Origin: Sphingosinicella sp. | Lineage (GTDB): Bacteria > Pseudomonadota > Alphaproteobacteria > Sphingomonadales > Sphingomonadaceae | DNA: 64,000 bases | NCBI GenBank assembly: GCA_013816585.1 | Contig: JACDEE010000016.1 | Span: 1 to 64,000 of the forward strand | Reading direction: 5' to 3' | Part shown: one piece after another, positions 28,725 through 37,743 of the stretch | How positions within the stretch are numbered: the first letter of the stretch is position 1 | How the letters are laid out: each line of letters opens with the position of its first letter | The notes under the pieces: generated by a model | Databases searched by the model: none | Seen by the model: only the letters and a program-made list of their open reading frames with translations | Told to the model about the DNA's origin: nothing | Position numbers and translations under genes: made by a program

Positions 28725-29681
28725 GTGATAGAAACCGCACTGCTCGCAGAAACGTCACCTTTTCTGGATCCCGCCGCTCGTCCGCTGGACCCGGCCAAGT
28801 TTCGCGACCCGCTGCGGACCGCCAAAGGCGACCGCCGCGCCCATGTCGAACTGGACCGCCTCGAAACGCTCTGGATCAACACGGGCACTCTGTGCAATCT
28901 GGCCTGCAAGAGCTGCTATATCGAAAGCTCTCCGGTCAACGACGCCCTGGTCTATATGACCCTGGCCGAGGTGGATGATTATCTCGACCAGGCGGAGGCG
29001 CTCGGCACTCGGGAAATCGGTTTCACCGGCGGCGAGCCCTTCATGAACCCGGATATTATCGCGATGCTGCGCTCGGCTCTCGACCGCGGCTTCGATGTTC
29101 TGGTCCTGACCAATGCGATGCGCCCGATGCGGCGCTTCGAAGTGGCGTTGCAGCCTCTCGCCTGCCCGGCCCTGACGCTGCGCGTCAGTCTCGATCATTA
29201 CACGCAGGCGGTGCATGAGGCGGAACGCGGCGCCCGGACTTGGGACAAAGCGGTCGAGGGCCTGCAATGGCTATCCGCCCACGGATTTCGCCTGGCGGTA
29301 GCCGGCCGGAAGCTGGGTTTCGAAACGGAGGCCGAAGCGCGGGCCGGTTACTCGCTTTTACTCTCCCAACTCGGGGTCAAGATCGACGCGGGGCTGATAT
29401 TGTTTCCGGAGATGGACTCAGCGGCCGACGTGCCGGAAATAAGCGAAGCCTGCTGGGGAATATTGGATGTGGCGCCGGGCGCGATGATGTGCGCCACCAG
29501 CCGGATGGTGGTGAAGCGAAAAGGGGCGGATGGCCCCCATGTCGTCGCCTGCACCCTTCTTCCCTACGATCCGCAATTCGCGCTCGGCACGAAGCTGGCG
29601 GGCGCCGGCGGCACGGTCAGGCTCAACCATCCGCATTGCGCGCGTTTCTGCGTCCTTGGCGGCGCAAGCTGTTCGGGCTGA
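28725..29681 (+). CDS. Radical SAM protein
   Basis: A 318-residue radical SAM enzyme with the 4Fe-4S motif CNLACKSCY (Cys57, Cys61, Cys64) and the SAM-binding GGEPFMNPD. The C-terminus carries additional cysteines (HCARFCVLGGASCSG), possibly for an auxiliary cluster. It is not the ArsS family as I remember it, although its neighbours are TIGR04282/04283 proteins. GGGAGAGAA precedes the GTG start. It is divergent from the TVP38-reductase gene, 60 bp away, and is followed within 2 bp by a glycosyltransferase. Confidence 0.82.
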   Translation: MIETALLAETSPFLDPAARPLDPAKFRDPLRTAKGDRRAHVELDRLETLWINTGTLCNLACKSCYIESSPVNDALVYMTLAEVDDYLDQAEALGTREIGFTGGEPFMNPDIIAMLRSALDRGFDVLVLTNAMRPMRRFEVALQPLACPALTLRVSLDHYTQAVHEAERGARTWDKAVEGLQWLSAHGFRLAVAGRKLGFETEAEARAGYSLLLSQLGVKIDAGLILFPEMDSAADVPEISEACWGILDVAPGAMMCATSRMVVKRKGADGPHVVACTLLPYDPQFALGTKLAGAGGTVRLNHPHCARFCVLGGASCSG

Positions 29682-29682
29682 T

Positions 29683-30339
29683 TTGCTTTCGGCGATCATC
29701 CCCGCGCTCAACGCCGAGGCCCATTTGGGGGCCTGCCTGGATGCGTTGAAGGAGGCGGACGAACTGGTTGTCGTGGATGGCGGGTCCAGCGATTACACGA
29801 TCGAGATAGCGGAACGGCGCGGTGCCCGTTTGCTGTGCGCCGCCACCGGACGTGGTCATCAATTATGCGCGGGAGCCGATGCCGCCGATGGCGACTGGTT
29901 CCTTTTCCTCCATGCCGACACACGGCTGGCCGAGGGCTGGCGGACCGAAGTGGATCGCCATATCGCGGCCAGCCCCGGCAAGGCGGCCTGCTTCCGCTTT
30001 CGCCTGGACGCCGCCGTCTGGCAGGCGCGACTGATCGAACGCGGAGTCATGGCCAGATCCAGGCTGCTGGGCCTTCCTTACGGCGACCAGGGATTGCTCA
30101 TATCCCGGTCCCTCTACGAGGAAGTCGGCGGCTACAGGCCGTTGCCATTGATGGAGGATGTGGACTTCGTCCGACGCCTCGGCCCAGCGCGCCTGCATGT
30201 GTTGGGGGCGATCGCCACGACCTCGGCCGGACGCTGGCTGCGCGACGGCTGGTTTCGCCGTTCTGCCAGCAATCTTGCCTTGCTCATCCTCTACCGGCTT
30301 GGAATGTCGCCGGCCAAGTTAGCCTCGCTCTACCGCTGA
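29683..30339 (+). CDS. TIGR04283-type glycosyltransferase family 2
   Basis: About 218 residues with a GT-A core: SAIIPALNAEAHLGACLDAL, VVDGGSSDYT, FLHADTRLAEGW (metal-binding DxD-like), GDQGLLISRSLYEEVGGYR and a C-terminal LPLMEDVDFVRRLG. This is the TIGR04283 family. The TTG at 29683, one base after the radical SAM stop, is inferred as start, because upstream frames overlap that gene. The last 10 bases overlap the end of the convergent mtnP gene. Partner of the DUF2064 gene. Confidence 0.8.
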   Translation: MLSAIIPALNAEAHLGACLDALKEADELVVVDGGSSDYTIEIAERRGARLLCAATGRGHQLCAGADAADGDWFLFLHADTRLAEGWRTEVDRHIAASPGKAACFRFRLDAAVWQARLIERGVMARSRLLGLPYGDQGLLISRSLYEEVGGYRPLPLMEDVDFVRRLGPARLHVLGAIATTSAGRWLRDGWFRRSASNLALLILYRLGMSPAKLASLYR

Positions 30340-31205
30340 GCCTTCAGCGCCCGGCCGCAGACCGCGTCCAGCCGCGCCAGCATCACCGGGTCGCGCGCGG
30401 CGGGGGCGGTGATAAGCGCGCTGTCCAGCACCTTGTCGATCGGGGAGGGACTTCGTTCGGCGGGAAGCATTCGCGCCAGAGCCGCCACCAGATTGCGCGC
30501 ATTTTCCGCATTGGCCGATAATTGGGCGATGATGGCCGCCACCTCGACGGCTTTGGTAGCGGGGCGCCAGCAATCATAGTCGGTGACCATTCCAACCAGG
30601 GCATAAGGAAGCTCAGCTTCGCGGGCGAGTTTCGCCTCGGGCATTGCCGTCATGCCGATCACGTCGCATCCCCATAACCGATAAAGCTCGCTTTCTGCGC
30701 GGGTCGAGAATTGAGGGCCCTCCATCGCCAGGTAGCAGCCGCCCTTGGCAATTTCGATCCCGACGCTCTCGGCGGCGGCGGCGGCGAGGCCTGACATTCG
30801 TTCGCATATTGGTTCGGCCATCGACACGTGCGCCACCATTCCTTCGCCAAAGAAGCTCTTTTCGCGATCGAAGGTGCGGTCGATAAACTGGTCGATGATT
30901 ACGAAGCGGCCGGGCGGCAATTCCTCGCGCAAGGATCCGATCGCGCTGATCGCGACCAGGTCGGTACAGCCGGCCCGCTTCAGTGCGTCGATATTGGCGC
31001 GTGCATTGACCTTGGTCGGCGGAATGCGGTGTCCGCGTCCGTGGCGCGGCAGGAACAGGAATTTAACGCCTGAAAGGCGGCCCACCAGCAATTCGTCGGA
31101 AGGCCTGCCCCATGGCGTATCGACAGCGATCCATTGCGCGTCTTCCAGCCCCTCGACCTCATAGAGGCCGGACCCACCGATAATCCCGATCGTCCATTCG
31201 CTCAT
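30330..31205 (-). CDS. mtnP: S-methyl-5'-thioadenosine phosphorylase
   Basis: Phosphorolyses 5'-methylthioadenosine to adenine and methylthioribose 1-phosphate, salvaging purine and methionine. The 291 residues include IGIIGGSGLYEVEGL, FLPRHGRGHRIPPTKVNARAN, CYLAMEGPQFSTRAES and IGMTAMPEAKLARE, all typical of MTAP. It starts 43 bp from a divergent hypothetical gene. Its position next to a radical SAM gene may help process SAM-derived adenosyl by-products, which is an inference. Confidence 0.93.
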   Translation of the reverse strand: MSEWTIGIIGGSGLYEVEGLEDAQWIAVDTPWGRPSDELLVGRLSGVKFLFLPRHGRGHRIPPTKVNARANIDALKRAGCTDLVAISAIGSLREELPPGRFVIIDQFIDRTFDREKSFFGEGMVAHVSMAEPICERMSGLAAAAAESVGIEIAKGGCYLAMEGPQFSTRAESELYRLWGCDVIGMTAMPEAKLAREAELPYALVGMVTDYDCWRPATKAVEVAAIIAQLSANAENARNLVAALARMLPAERSPSPIDKVLDSALITAPAARDPVMLARLDAVCGRALKAQR

Positions 31206-31247
31206 ATTGCTGTTCCATGCCCGCGGTTCAGCGGTCTATCATCGGAT

Positions 31248-31964
31248 ATGGCGAAGACGGCAAGCCGACGCTGGATACGAAGATTGCTGAAGGGCCTCCT
31301 CCTTCTGGTCAGCATCCCCTTGCTTTACTTCCTGGCCGCGGCATTCGGGTCGCTCATCCCCGCCAATGCCGGTTGGCGGGAGCCGGACCAGCGGGGAGTG
31401 ACGATCTTCGTTCGCACCAACGGCGTCCACACCTGGATATTGACTCCGAAGGTCGCGGAGGGAGTCGATTGGCGCCCGCTCGCCGATCCGCGTCATATAA
31501 AGGATCAGCGTTATGGAAGGGGCGACTATGTCGCCTTCGGGTTCGGCAATCGGGATTTCTATCTGAACACGCCCACCTGGTCTGACCTCAGTCTTTCGAC
31601 CGTGTTCGCGGCGGCCTTTGGACGCGGCCCGGCTTTGGTCCATGTCGATCATGTCTGGAACCCGCGCCCCGGCGAATATCAGCAGCCGATCCGGATCAGT
31701 GCTGGGCAGTATCGGCGGCTTGCCGCCCATATCCGTGAAAGCTTCGTGCTGGACGCCGCCGGCCGGCCCGTCCCCTTATTAGGCCGCGGCTATGGTCCGT
31801 CCGATGTCTTTTACGAGGCCAAGGGCCGCTATGACGCGCGGCGCACCTGCAATGAATGGAGCGGGGAGGTCCTTCGCACCGCCGGGATTCGCACCGGCAT
31901 CTGGACCCCGATGTCGCAAAGCGTGATGTGGCGCCTGCCCTTCGACGATCCGAAGGCTGACTGA
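31248..31964 (+). CDS. TIGR02117/DUF2459 family protein
   Basis: A 238-residue protein with one N-terminal membrane helix (LLKGLLLLVSIPLLYFLAAAFG) and a periplasmic part: VTIFVRTNGVHTWILTP, VAFGFGNRDFYLNTPTW, RRTCNEWSGEVLRTAGI. This matches the TIGR02117 family of unknown function. The ATG at 31248 begins the membrane anchor; upstream in-frame codons overlap the divergent mtnP gene. Confidence 0.8.
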   Translation: MAKTASRRWIRRLLKGLLLLVSIPLLYFLAAAFGSLIPANAGWREPDQRGVTIFVRTNGVHTWILTPKVAEGVDWRPLADPRHIKDQRYGRGDYVAFGFGNRDFYLNTPTWSDLSLSTVFAAAFGRGPALVHVDHVWNPRPGEYQQPIRISAGQYRRLAAHIRESFVLDAAGRPVPLLGRGYGPSDVFYEAKGRYDARRTCNEWSGEVLRTAGIRTGIWTPMSQSVMWRLPFDDPKAD

Positions 31965-31978
31965 CCGCGGGCTTCGCC

Positions 31979-32593
31979 TCAGCGTATCAGATGGGATTCG
32001 ATGAGCGCGTCTGCCGCGCGGATCAAGCATTGCGCGGGTCCCTGGCTGCCGAAAATATGATGGGTGCTCGCCGCTCCCTCCATCAAGAGCAATATCCCAT
32101 CGGCAAGCGCTTCCGGCTCGCGGACCGGCATTTGGCGCGCCAGCAGGGCAAGGCGTTCGCGCAGCTCTACCTTGCATCCTTCAGCGACGATCCTGGCCGA
32201 CTGACCGGATTCGGGAAATTCCACCGCAAGGTTCGACATCGGGCAGCCGCGGAAGCCGGGCGCCGACATCTGCTCCGCATGATAAGCGACATAGGCGCGC
32301 AATTGAGATCGGGGATCGTCGCCCGCCGCGGCCAGCGCCGCTTCGACGCCTAAAGCGCTATCCTCGGCATATTTTTCGAGGCAGGCGGTGACGAGCTCGT
32401 CCTTCGAACCGAAGCTTCGATAGAGGCTTGGCTTGGTGACGCCGGCCTGGGAAACGATCTCATCGACTCCGACCGCGCGGATGCCGCGCTTGTAGAAAAG
32501 CTCGCAAGCCGTTTCCAGGATACGCAGGGCGGCGCCTTTCCGGCCTGGTTTGCCGCAACTATCGGGTTCCGCGCAGCTATTTCGAATCTTCAT
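31979..32593 (-). CDS. TetR/AcrR-family regulator, probable repressor of the RND pump
   Basis: About 204 residues with the N-terminal TetR helix-turn-helix (AALRILETACELFYKRGIRA, then EIVSQAGVTKPSLYRSFGSK) and a C-terminal ligand domain. Start may be 32593 or the in-frame ATG at 32626, which abuts a palindrome at 32626-32643. It faces the efflux operon beginning at 32890, so it probably represses that operon and itself. Confidence 0.85.
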   Translation of the reverse strand: MKIRNSCAEPDSCGKPGRKGAALRILETACELFYKRGIRAVGVDEIVSQAGVTKPSLYRSFGSKDELVTACLEKYAEDSALGVEAALAAAGDDPRSQLRAYVAYHAEQMSAPGFRGCPMSNLAVEFPESGQSARIVAEGCKVELRERLALLARQMPVREPEALADGILLLMEGAASTHHIFGSQGPAQCLIRAADALIESHLIR

Positions 32594-32625
32594 GGGATGA
32601 ATACTCAAGCCCTGTTTGATCACCA

Positions 32626-32643
32626 TGTAACAAGTCGGTTACA
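32626..32643. promoter_or_regulatory. Palindrome TGTAAC-6-GTTACA, likely TetR operator
   Basis: TGTAACAAGTCGGTTACA contains perfect 6-bp inverted arms. It lies immediately upstream of the TetR gene and in the divergent region facing the efflux operon, so it is a reasonable binding site for that repressor. Confidence 0.6.
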
Positions 32644-32827
32644 AAATGCAACCAACCTGCGATCACGCGCGGCGTAAAGCTCAGCGGCGGAAAAATTTTT
32701 CGCCATGGCTCTCAATCAGATAACCATTTGAATAATCTAGTATTTAAGCTCATTCCGCGTTGAGAATCGACGCACGCAAGCGGAACAAAAGGCGCTCAGG
32801 TGCTTGCAATGTTACCGAAGGGTACGT

Positions 32828-32874
32828 ATTTCCCTGTCCGTACCGGTCAGTAACAATCACCGGAACAGGGAAAT
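32828..32874 (+). promoter_or_regulatory. Long inverted repeat in the efflux operon leader
   Basis: ATTTCCCTGTCCG (32828-32840) pairs with CGGAACAGGGAAAT (32861-32874) with one bulge. The 20-base loop contains TACCGGTCAGTA, similar to TetR-type operators. It lies 15 bp before the first gene start, so it could be an operator, an mRNA hairpin, or both. Confidence 0.5.
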
Positions 32875-32889
32875 TCAGGGAGACGACCG

Positions 32890-33246
32890 ATGGCCTATCG
32901 AGCCTTCGAAGAGTGGCAGCCTGTGGCTGCCGCCGGGCCGCAGCGCGTGGCCGCGACAAAAGGTCCGCAAATATCGCCATTCACCCCGGTGGAATGGAGC
33001 GTGATCGCGATAGCGCGCCTCGATAGCCGAGGTAGTGCGCGCGCCTCTTCGCGCCTGGCCGTTTTCCTGGCCCGACTCTTTGCCATGCGGCGTTCTACAC
33101 CTCTCGCCAACCAGCGGCTGGAGGCATTGCGCGGCTTCGCCATGCTCGCCCTCGCTGGCCAGGCTCGCAACGCTGACGAGCGGCGCTTTCTCGACGCCGG
33201 TTTCTCGCCAGCAGCTCTCGATCTTCTCAAATCACCGCTCAACTAA
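32890..33246 (+). CDS. Small basic hypothetical protein leading the RND operon
   Basis: An ORF of 118 residues rich in Ala and Arg, with no signal peptide or recognised domain. CAGGGAGACGACCG precedes the ATG. It ends 13 bp before the adaptor gene, so it is likely in the same transcript. The ORF spans the whole gap upstream of the pump, and its function is unknown. Confidence 0.55.
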   Translation: MAYRAFEEWQPVAAAGPQRVAATKGPQISPFTPVEWSVIAIARLDSRGSARASSRLAVFLARLFAMRRSTPLANQRLEALRGFAMLALAGQARNADERRFLDAGFSPAALDLLKSPLN

Positions 33247-33259
33247 AAGGCGTCCGCAA

Positions 33260-34540
33260 ATGTATCATTCCTTTCCCAAGGGCGAAGCCGACCCCGTCCG
33301 CGGCGAGCAACTCCAGCCCGCCACTCCCGCCGATCATCTGCGTCGGCTTCCCCGCAGGGTTCAGCTCGGCCTCGCTGGTCTCGCCGTGGCTGTGGTGGGC
33401 ATTGGCGGAGCGACCTTGCTCGGCGGCGGCGATGCGCAGGCCGGCCCCCCGCCGATGCCGACGGTGGTCGTTAGCCAGCCGCTGCAGCGCTCGATCGTCG
33501 AATGGGATGAATATACCGGCCGTTTCGAAGCCAGCCAGGCGGTCGAAATCCGCCCGCGCGTTTCGGGCCAGCTGGTCGGTATTCACTTTCGCGATGGTGA
33601 CTTCGTCAGCAAGGGACAATTGCTGTTCACGGTCGATCCGAGGCCTTTTGTCGCACAGCTGAACGAGGCCCGTGCGCGAGCGGCGGCGGCGCTCACCGCC
33701 GTCGCGCTCGCCCGAAGCGAATATGCCCGTGCCGCCCGGCTCGTCGACGACGAAGCTGTCAGCCGCGAGGAGGTCGATTCGCTTCGCGCCGCGCTTCGTT
33801 CCGCCGAGGCGGGCGTCGGCGCAGCCCAAGCCATCGTCCAGCAGCGCGCGCTCGACCTGGAATTTACCCGGGTGCGGGCGCCCATTTCGGGCCGGATTTC
33901 CGACCGCCGCATCGATGTCGGGAATATCGTGGCCGGCAATGAAACGCCGCTGACGACGATCCATTCACTCGATCCCATTCACTTCACTTTCGACGGCTCC
34001 GAAGCCCTTTATCTGAAGGCACTTCGTGCGCGTCAGAGCGGGCAAAGCGGTCAGCAGGTGGAAATCAAGCTTCAGGATGAAGCGGGTTATAGCTGGAAGG
34101 GGCAGGTCGATTTCACCGACAATGGTATCGATCCCCGTTCCGGAACGATGCGCGGGCGCGCCGTGGTGCGCAATCCGCAGCATTTCCTGGCCGCCGGCAT
34201 GTTCGGCAACATGCGGCTTACTTCGGGCGCGCAAACCAACGCGTTGCTCGTCCCCGACGGCGCGGTCAGGACCGACCAGGCGCGAAAAATTGTACTGGTC
34301 GTCGCTCCCGACGGCACGGTGATGGCAAGGCCGATCCAGGCGGGGCCGTTGGTCAACGGTCTGCGCAGCATCAAATCCGGGCTCCGCCCGAACGACAAGG
34401 TGGTGATCAGCGGAGTCCAGTTCGCGATGCCGGGATCCAAGGTAAATGTCCGCCCGGGGCGTATCAGCCCGCCGGCACCGGCCACGATCCTCCCAAGTGA
34501 AGCCGCTCCGGCGTCGCAGGCGACTCTGGCCGCCCGCTAA
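33260..34540 (+). CDS. RND efflux periplasmic adaptor (AcrA/MexE type)
   Basis: A 426-residue membrane-fusion protein. After an N-terminal anchor helix (VQLGLAGLAVAVVGIGGATLLG) come the barrel-sandwich halves (EYTGRFEASQAVEIRPRVSG ... DLEFTRVRAPISGRISDRRI), a coiled-coil hairpin (about residues 125-180), and the beta-barrel and membrane-proximal domains. It links the inner-membrane pump to the outer-membrane factor. The ATG at 33260 is chosen; an upstream in-frame start would overlap the preceding gene. Confidence 0.9.
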   Translation: MYHSFPKGEADPVRGEQLQPATPADHLRRLPRRVQLGLAGLAVAVVGIGGATLLGGGDAQAGPPPMPTVVVSQPLQRSIVEWDEYTGRFEASQAVEIRPRVSGQLVGIHFRDGDFVSKGQLLFTVDPRPFVAQLNEARARAAAALTAVALARSEYARAARLVDDEAVSREEVDSLRAALRSAEAGVGAAQAIVQQRALDLEFTRVRAPISGRISDRRIDVGNIVAGNETPLTTIHSLDPIHFTFDGSEALYLKALRARQSGQSGQQVEIKLQDEAGYSWKGQVDFTDNGIDPRSGTMRGRAVVRNPQHFLAAGMFGNMRLTSGAQTNALLVPDGAVRTDQARKIVLVVAPDGTVMARPIQAGPLVNGLRSIKSGLRPNDKVVISGVQFAMPGSKVNVRPGRISPPAPATILPSEAAPASQATLAAR

Positions 34541-34569
34541 TCCGCCCTTCTTCCAGGAAAGTACCTAAT

Positions 34570-37500
34570 ATGGGCTTCAGTCATTTCTTCATCCGGCGGC
34601 CGATTTTTGCCGCGGTGATCGCCATCATCATAACGATCGTCGGTGCCGTCGCCTCTTTCGGCCTTCCGGTTGCGCAATATCCCGAAGTGGTTCCGCCCAC
34701 TGTCACGGTCAGCGCCAATTATCCCGGGGCGTCGGCGGAAACTGTGGCCGACACGGTCGCCGCGCCGCTGGAACAGCAAATTAATGGCGTCGACAACATG
34801 CTGTATATGTCATCGCAATCGACCGGCGACGGCCGCCTGACGATCACTGTGACGTTCAAGCTGGGGAGTGATCTCGACGATTCGCAGGTGCTGGTACAGA
34901 ATCGCGTTTCGCTGGCCGAGCCCAGTCTGCCTGAGGAGGTTCGGCGACAAGGCGTTGTGGTTCGAAAGACTTCGCCATCCTGGCTGATGGCTGTGAACGT
35001 GCTTTCGCCCGACAATTCGCTCGATCGCGGCTATGTCTCCAATTACGCGCTGACGCAGCTCAAGGATCGACTGACCCGCGTCGACGGCATCGGCGACGTC
35101 CAGGTGTTCGGTGCGCGCGATTACGCCATGCGCGTATGGGTGGATCCTGGCCGGACATCCGCGCTGGGCTTGACCGCTGGCGACATAGTCGCCGCGCTTC
35201 GGTCCCAGAACGTACAGGTCGCCGCTGGTACGATCGGACAACCGCCTTTCGACACGGGCAGCATGAAGCAGCTCAACGTAGAAGCGCAGGGCCGATTCAA
35301 GACGCCCGAAGAATTTGGGAGTATCATCGTTCGCACCGATGATACGGGCGCGATCATCCGCGTCCGCGATGTGGCTCGCGTCGAACTCGGGGCCGAAGAT
35401 TATGGCGTGAACGCTTATCTGTCAGGCGCCGATTCGATCATCATGGGCATCACCCAGCGCCCCGGCACCAACGCGCTGGCGACCGCCGAGGGCGTTAAGG
35501 CAGAGCTGGAAGCAGCCAAGGCCAATTTCCCCAAGGGTCTGGATTACAAGATCATCTGGAACCCGACCGAATTTATCAGCGAGTCGTCGGAAGCGGTTCA
35601 AGAAACGCTTCTGGAAGCGATGCTGCTGGTCGTGCTCGTGATCCTCATCTTCCTGCAAAGCTGGCGGGCGGCGATCATCCCGATCATCGCCATTCCGGTT
35701 TCCCTTATAGGCACCTTCGCTGTACTCGCCGCCTTCGGTTATTCGCTCAACACCCTGTCCCTGTTCGGGCTCGTGCTTGCGATCGGCATTGTGGTCGATG
35801 ATGCGATCGTGGTGGTCGAAAACGTCGAACGGAATCTTGAAAAAGGGTTGAGCCCCAAAGACGCGGCGCACAGGTCAATGGACGAAGTGTCCGCGGCCCT
35901 GGTGGCGATCGTACTCGTGCTTTGCGCGGTTTTCGTTCCGACCACCTTCCTGACTGGCATATCCGGTGAATTTTATCGCCAGTTCGCGGTGACGATCGCC
36001 TCCGCGACTTTGATCTCGCTTTTGCTCTCCCTCACCCTTTCGCCCGCGCTCGCCGCGCGGCTATTGCAGGCACGGAGCGAACAATTGCCGCAGAGTGGCT
36101 GGCGGCGTTCGATTGGTCAGGCCAGCCACTGGTTCAATCGGAACTTCGACCGGTTGAGCTTATGGTATGGCAGCTTCACAAGGCGCGTTGCGTCGGCTCC
36201 GCGCGCGATGTTCGCAACCTATGCCGGGCTGGTGATCGCCGCGGCTGTCTTGTTCTGGACCACTCCAGCAGGCTTCGTACCGGCCCAGGATCAGGGCTAT
36301 GCTCTAGCCGCCGTCCAGCTGCCGCCAGGTTCTTCGGTCCAGGAAACCGACCGCGTGCTCAAGGTTATGGCGAAGAAGTTGCTCAAGGTTCCCGGGACCG
36401 AAGCGGCAGTCATGTTCGCCGGCTTCGATGGAGCATCGGGAACACAGGCACCCAATGCCGGGGCCGCCTATGTCACGTTCAAGCCATTCGACGAACGAAG
36501 TAAAACAGGGCGCAAGGAAGCCGATATCGTTGCCGACATGCGTGCGGCCGTGGCCGATTTGACCGACGCATGGTGTTCGTCATTCCGCCGCCGGTCATTC
36601 AGGGCATCGGCAATGGCGGCGGCTACAGGATGATGATCCAGGACCGGAATGGCGAGGGATATGCAGCGCTCGAACAGGCTGCGGGCGGGGTCATTGGAAA
36701 GGCGAACCAGACGCCGGGGCTCGCCCAGATATACACCTTGTTCAACACGGCGACTCCGCGTGTCTATGCGGACATCGACCGGGCCAAGGCGGAATCGCTG
36801 GGGGTCGCTCCTTCCGAAATATTCGAAGCGCTGCAGGTTTATCTTGGTTCGTCCTACGTCAATGATTTCAACTTGCTTGGCCGCACCTTCCGGGTGACGG
36901 CCCAGGCCGACGCTTCGTTCCGCGACGAACCAAGCGACATTGCGCAGTTGAAAGCGCGATCCTCTTCCGGTGCGATGGTGCCGATCGGGGCGGTCGCGAC
37001 ATTTGACGACAAGACCGGGCCTTACCGGGTAACTCGTTACAATCTATTCCCGGCGGTGGAAGTCGATGGCGAGACGGCGAAAGGCTATTCGACTGGCCAG
37101 GCGCTTGGCAAAATGGAGGTAATTTCCAAAGATCTTGCGCCCGGCTTCAACGCCGAATGGACCGGCATCGCCTTTGAACAGAAGGCTGCGGGCAGTGTCG
37201 CGGCGCTGGTATTCTCGCTGGCCGTGATCTTCGTTTTCCTGGTTCTGGCGGCCCAGTTCGAAAGCGTCATGCTTCCTCTGGCCATCATCCTGATCGTCCC
37301 GATGACGATCCTGGCGGCCCTGGCCGGGGTCAATCTTCGGGGGATGGATAATAATATCCTGACCCAGATCGGCCTGATCGTGCTCATCGCGCTGGCTGCC
37401 AAGAACGCGATCCTGATCGTCGAATTCGCCAAGCAGGCAGAGGAACGCGGGGCGACTGCCATCGAGGCGGCGGTGGAAGCCGCCCAGTCACGCCTGCGGC

Positions 37501-37733
37501 CGATCCTGATGACCAGCTTCGCCTTCATTCTGGGCGTGCTGCCCATGGTGACGGCGTCGGGTCCCGGATTTGAGCATCGCCAGGCCTTGGGAACAGCGGT
37601 GTTCGCAGGAATGATCGGCGTAACCTTGTTCGGCCTTATCTTCACTCCCGTATTCTACGTAGCCTTGCGCAACATGCGCGGCTGGAAGCCGTGGCGGCGG
37701 CATCAAGCGCCTGTGCTGCAGCCTGCCGAATAG
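34570..37733 (+). pseudogene. RND (HAE1-family) multidrug efflux permease, split by a one-base frameshift
   Basis: Two adjoining frames encode one AcrB-type pump: 34570-36633 (through VADLTDA) and 36570-37733 (from MVFVIPPPVIQGIG). A single missing base near 36568-36570 would restore DLTDA-MVFVIPPP and a pump of about 1054 residues. The N part has the first six transmembrane segments and FSHFFIRRPIFAAVIAIIIT; the C part has the second half. Surrounding genes are intact, so this is either a recent loss of function or a sequence error. Substrate cannot be told from sequence. Confidence 0.85.
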
Positions 37734-37743
37734 GAACCAAGTC

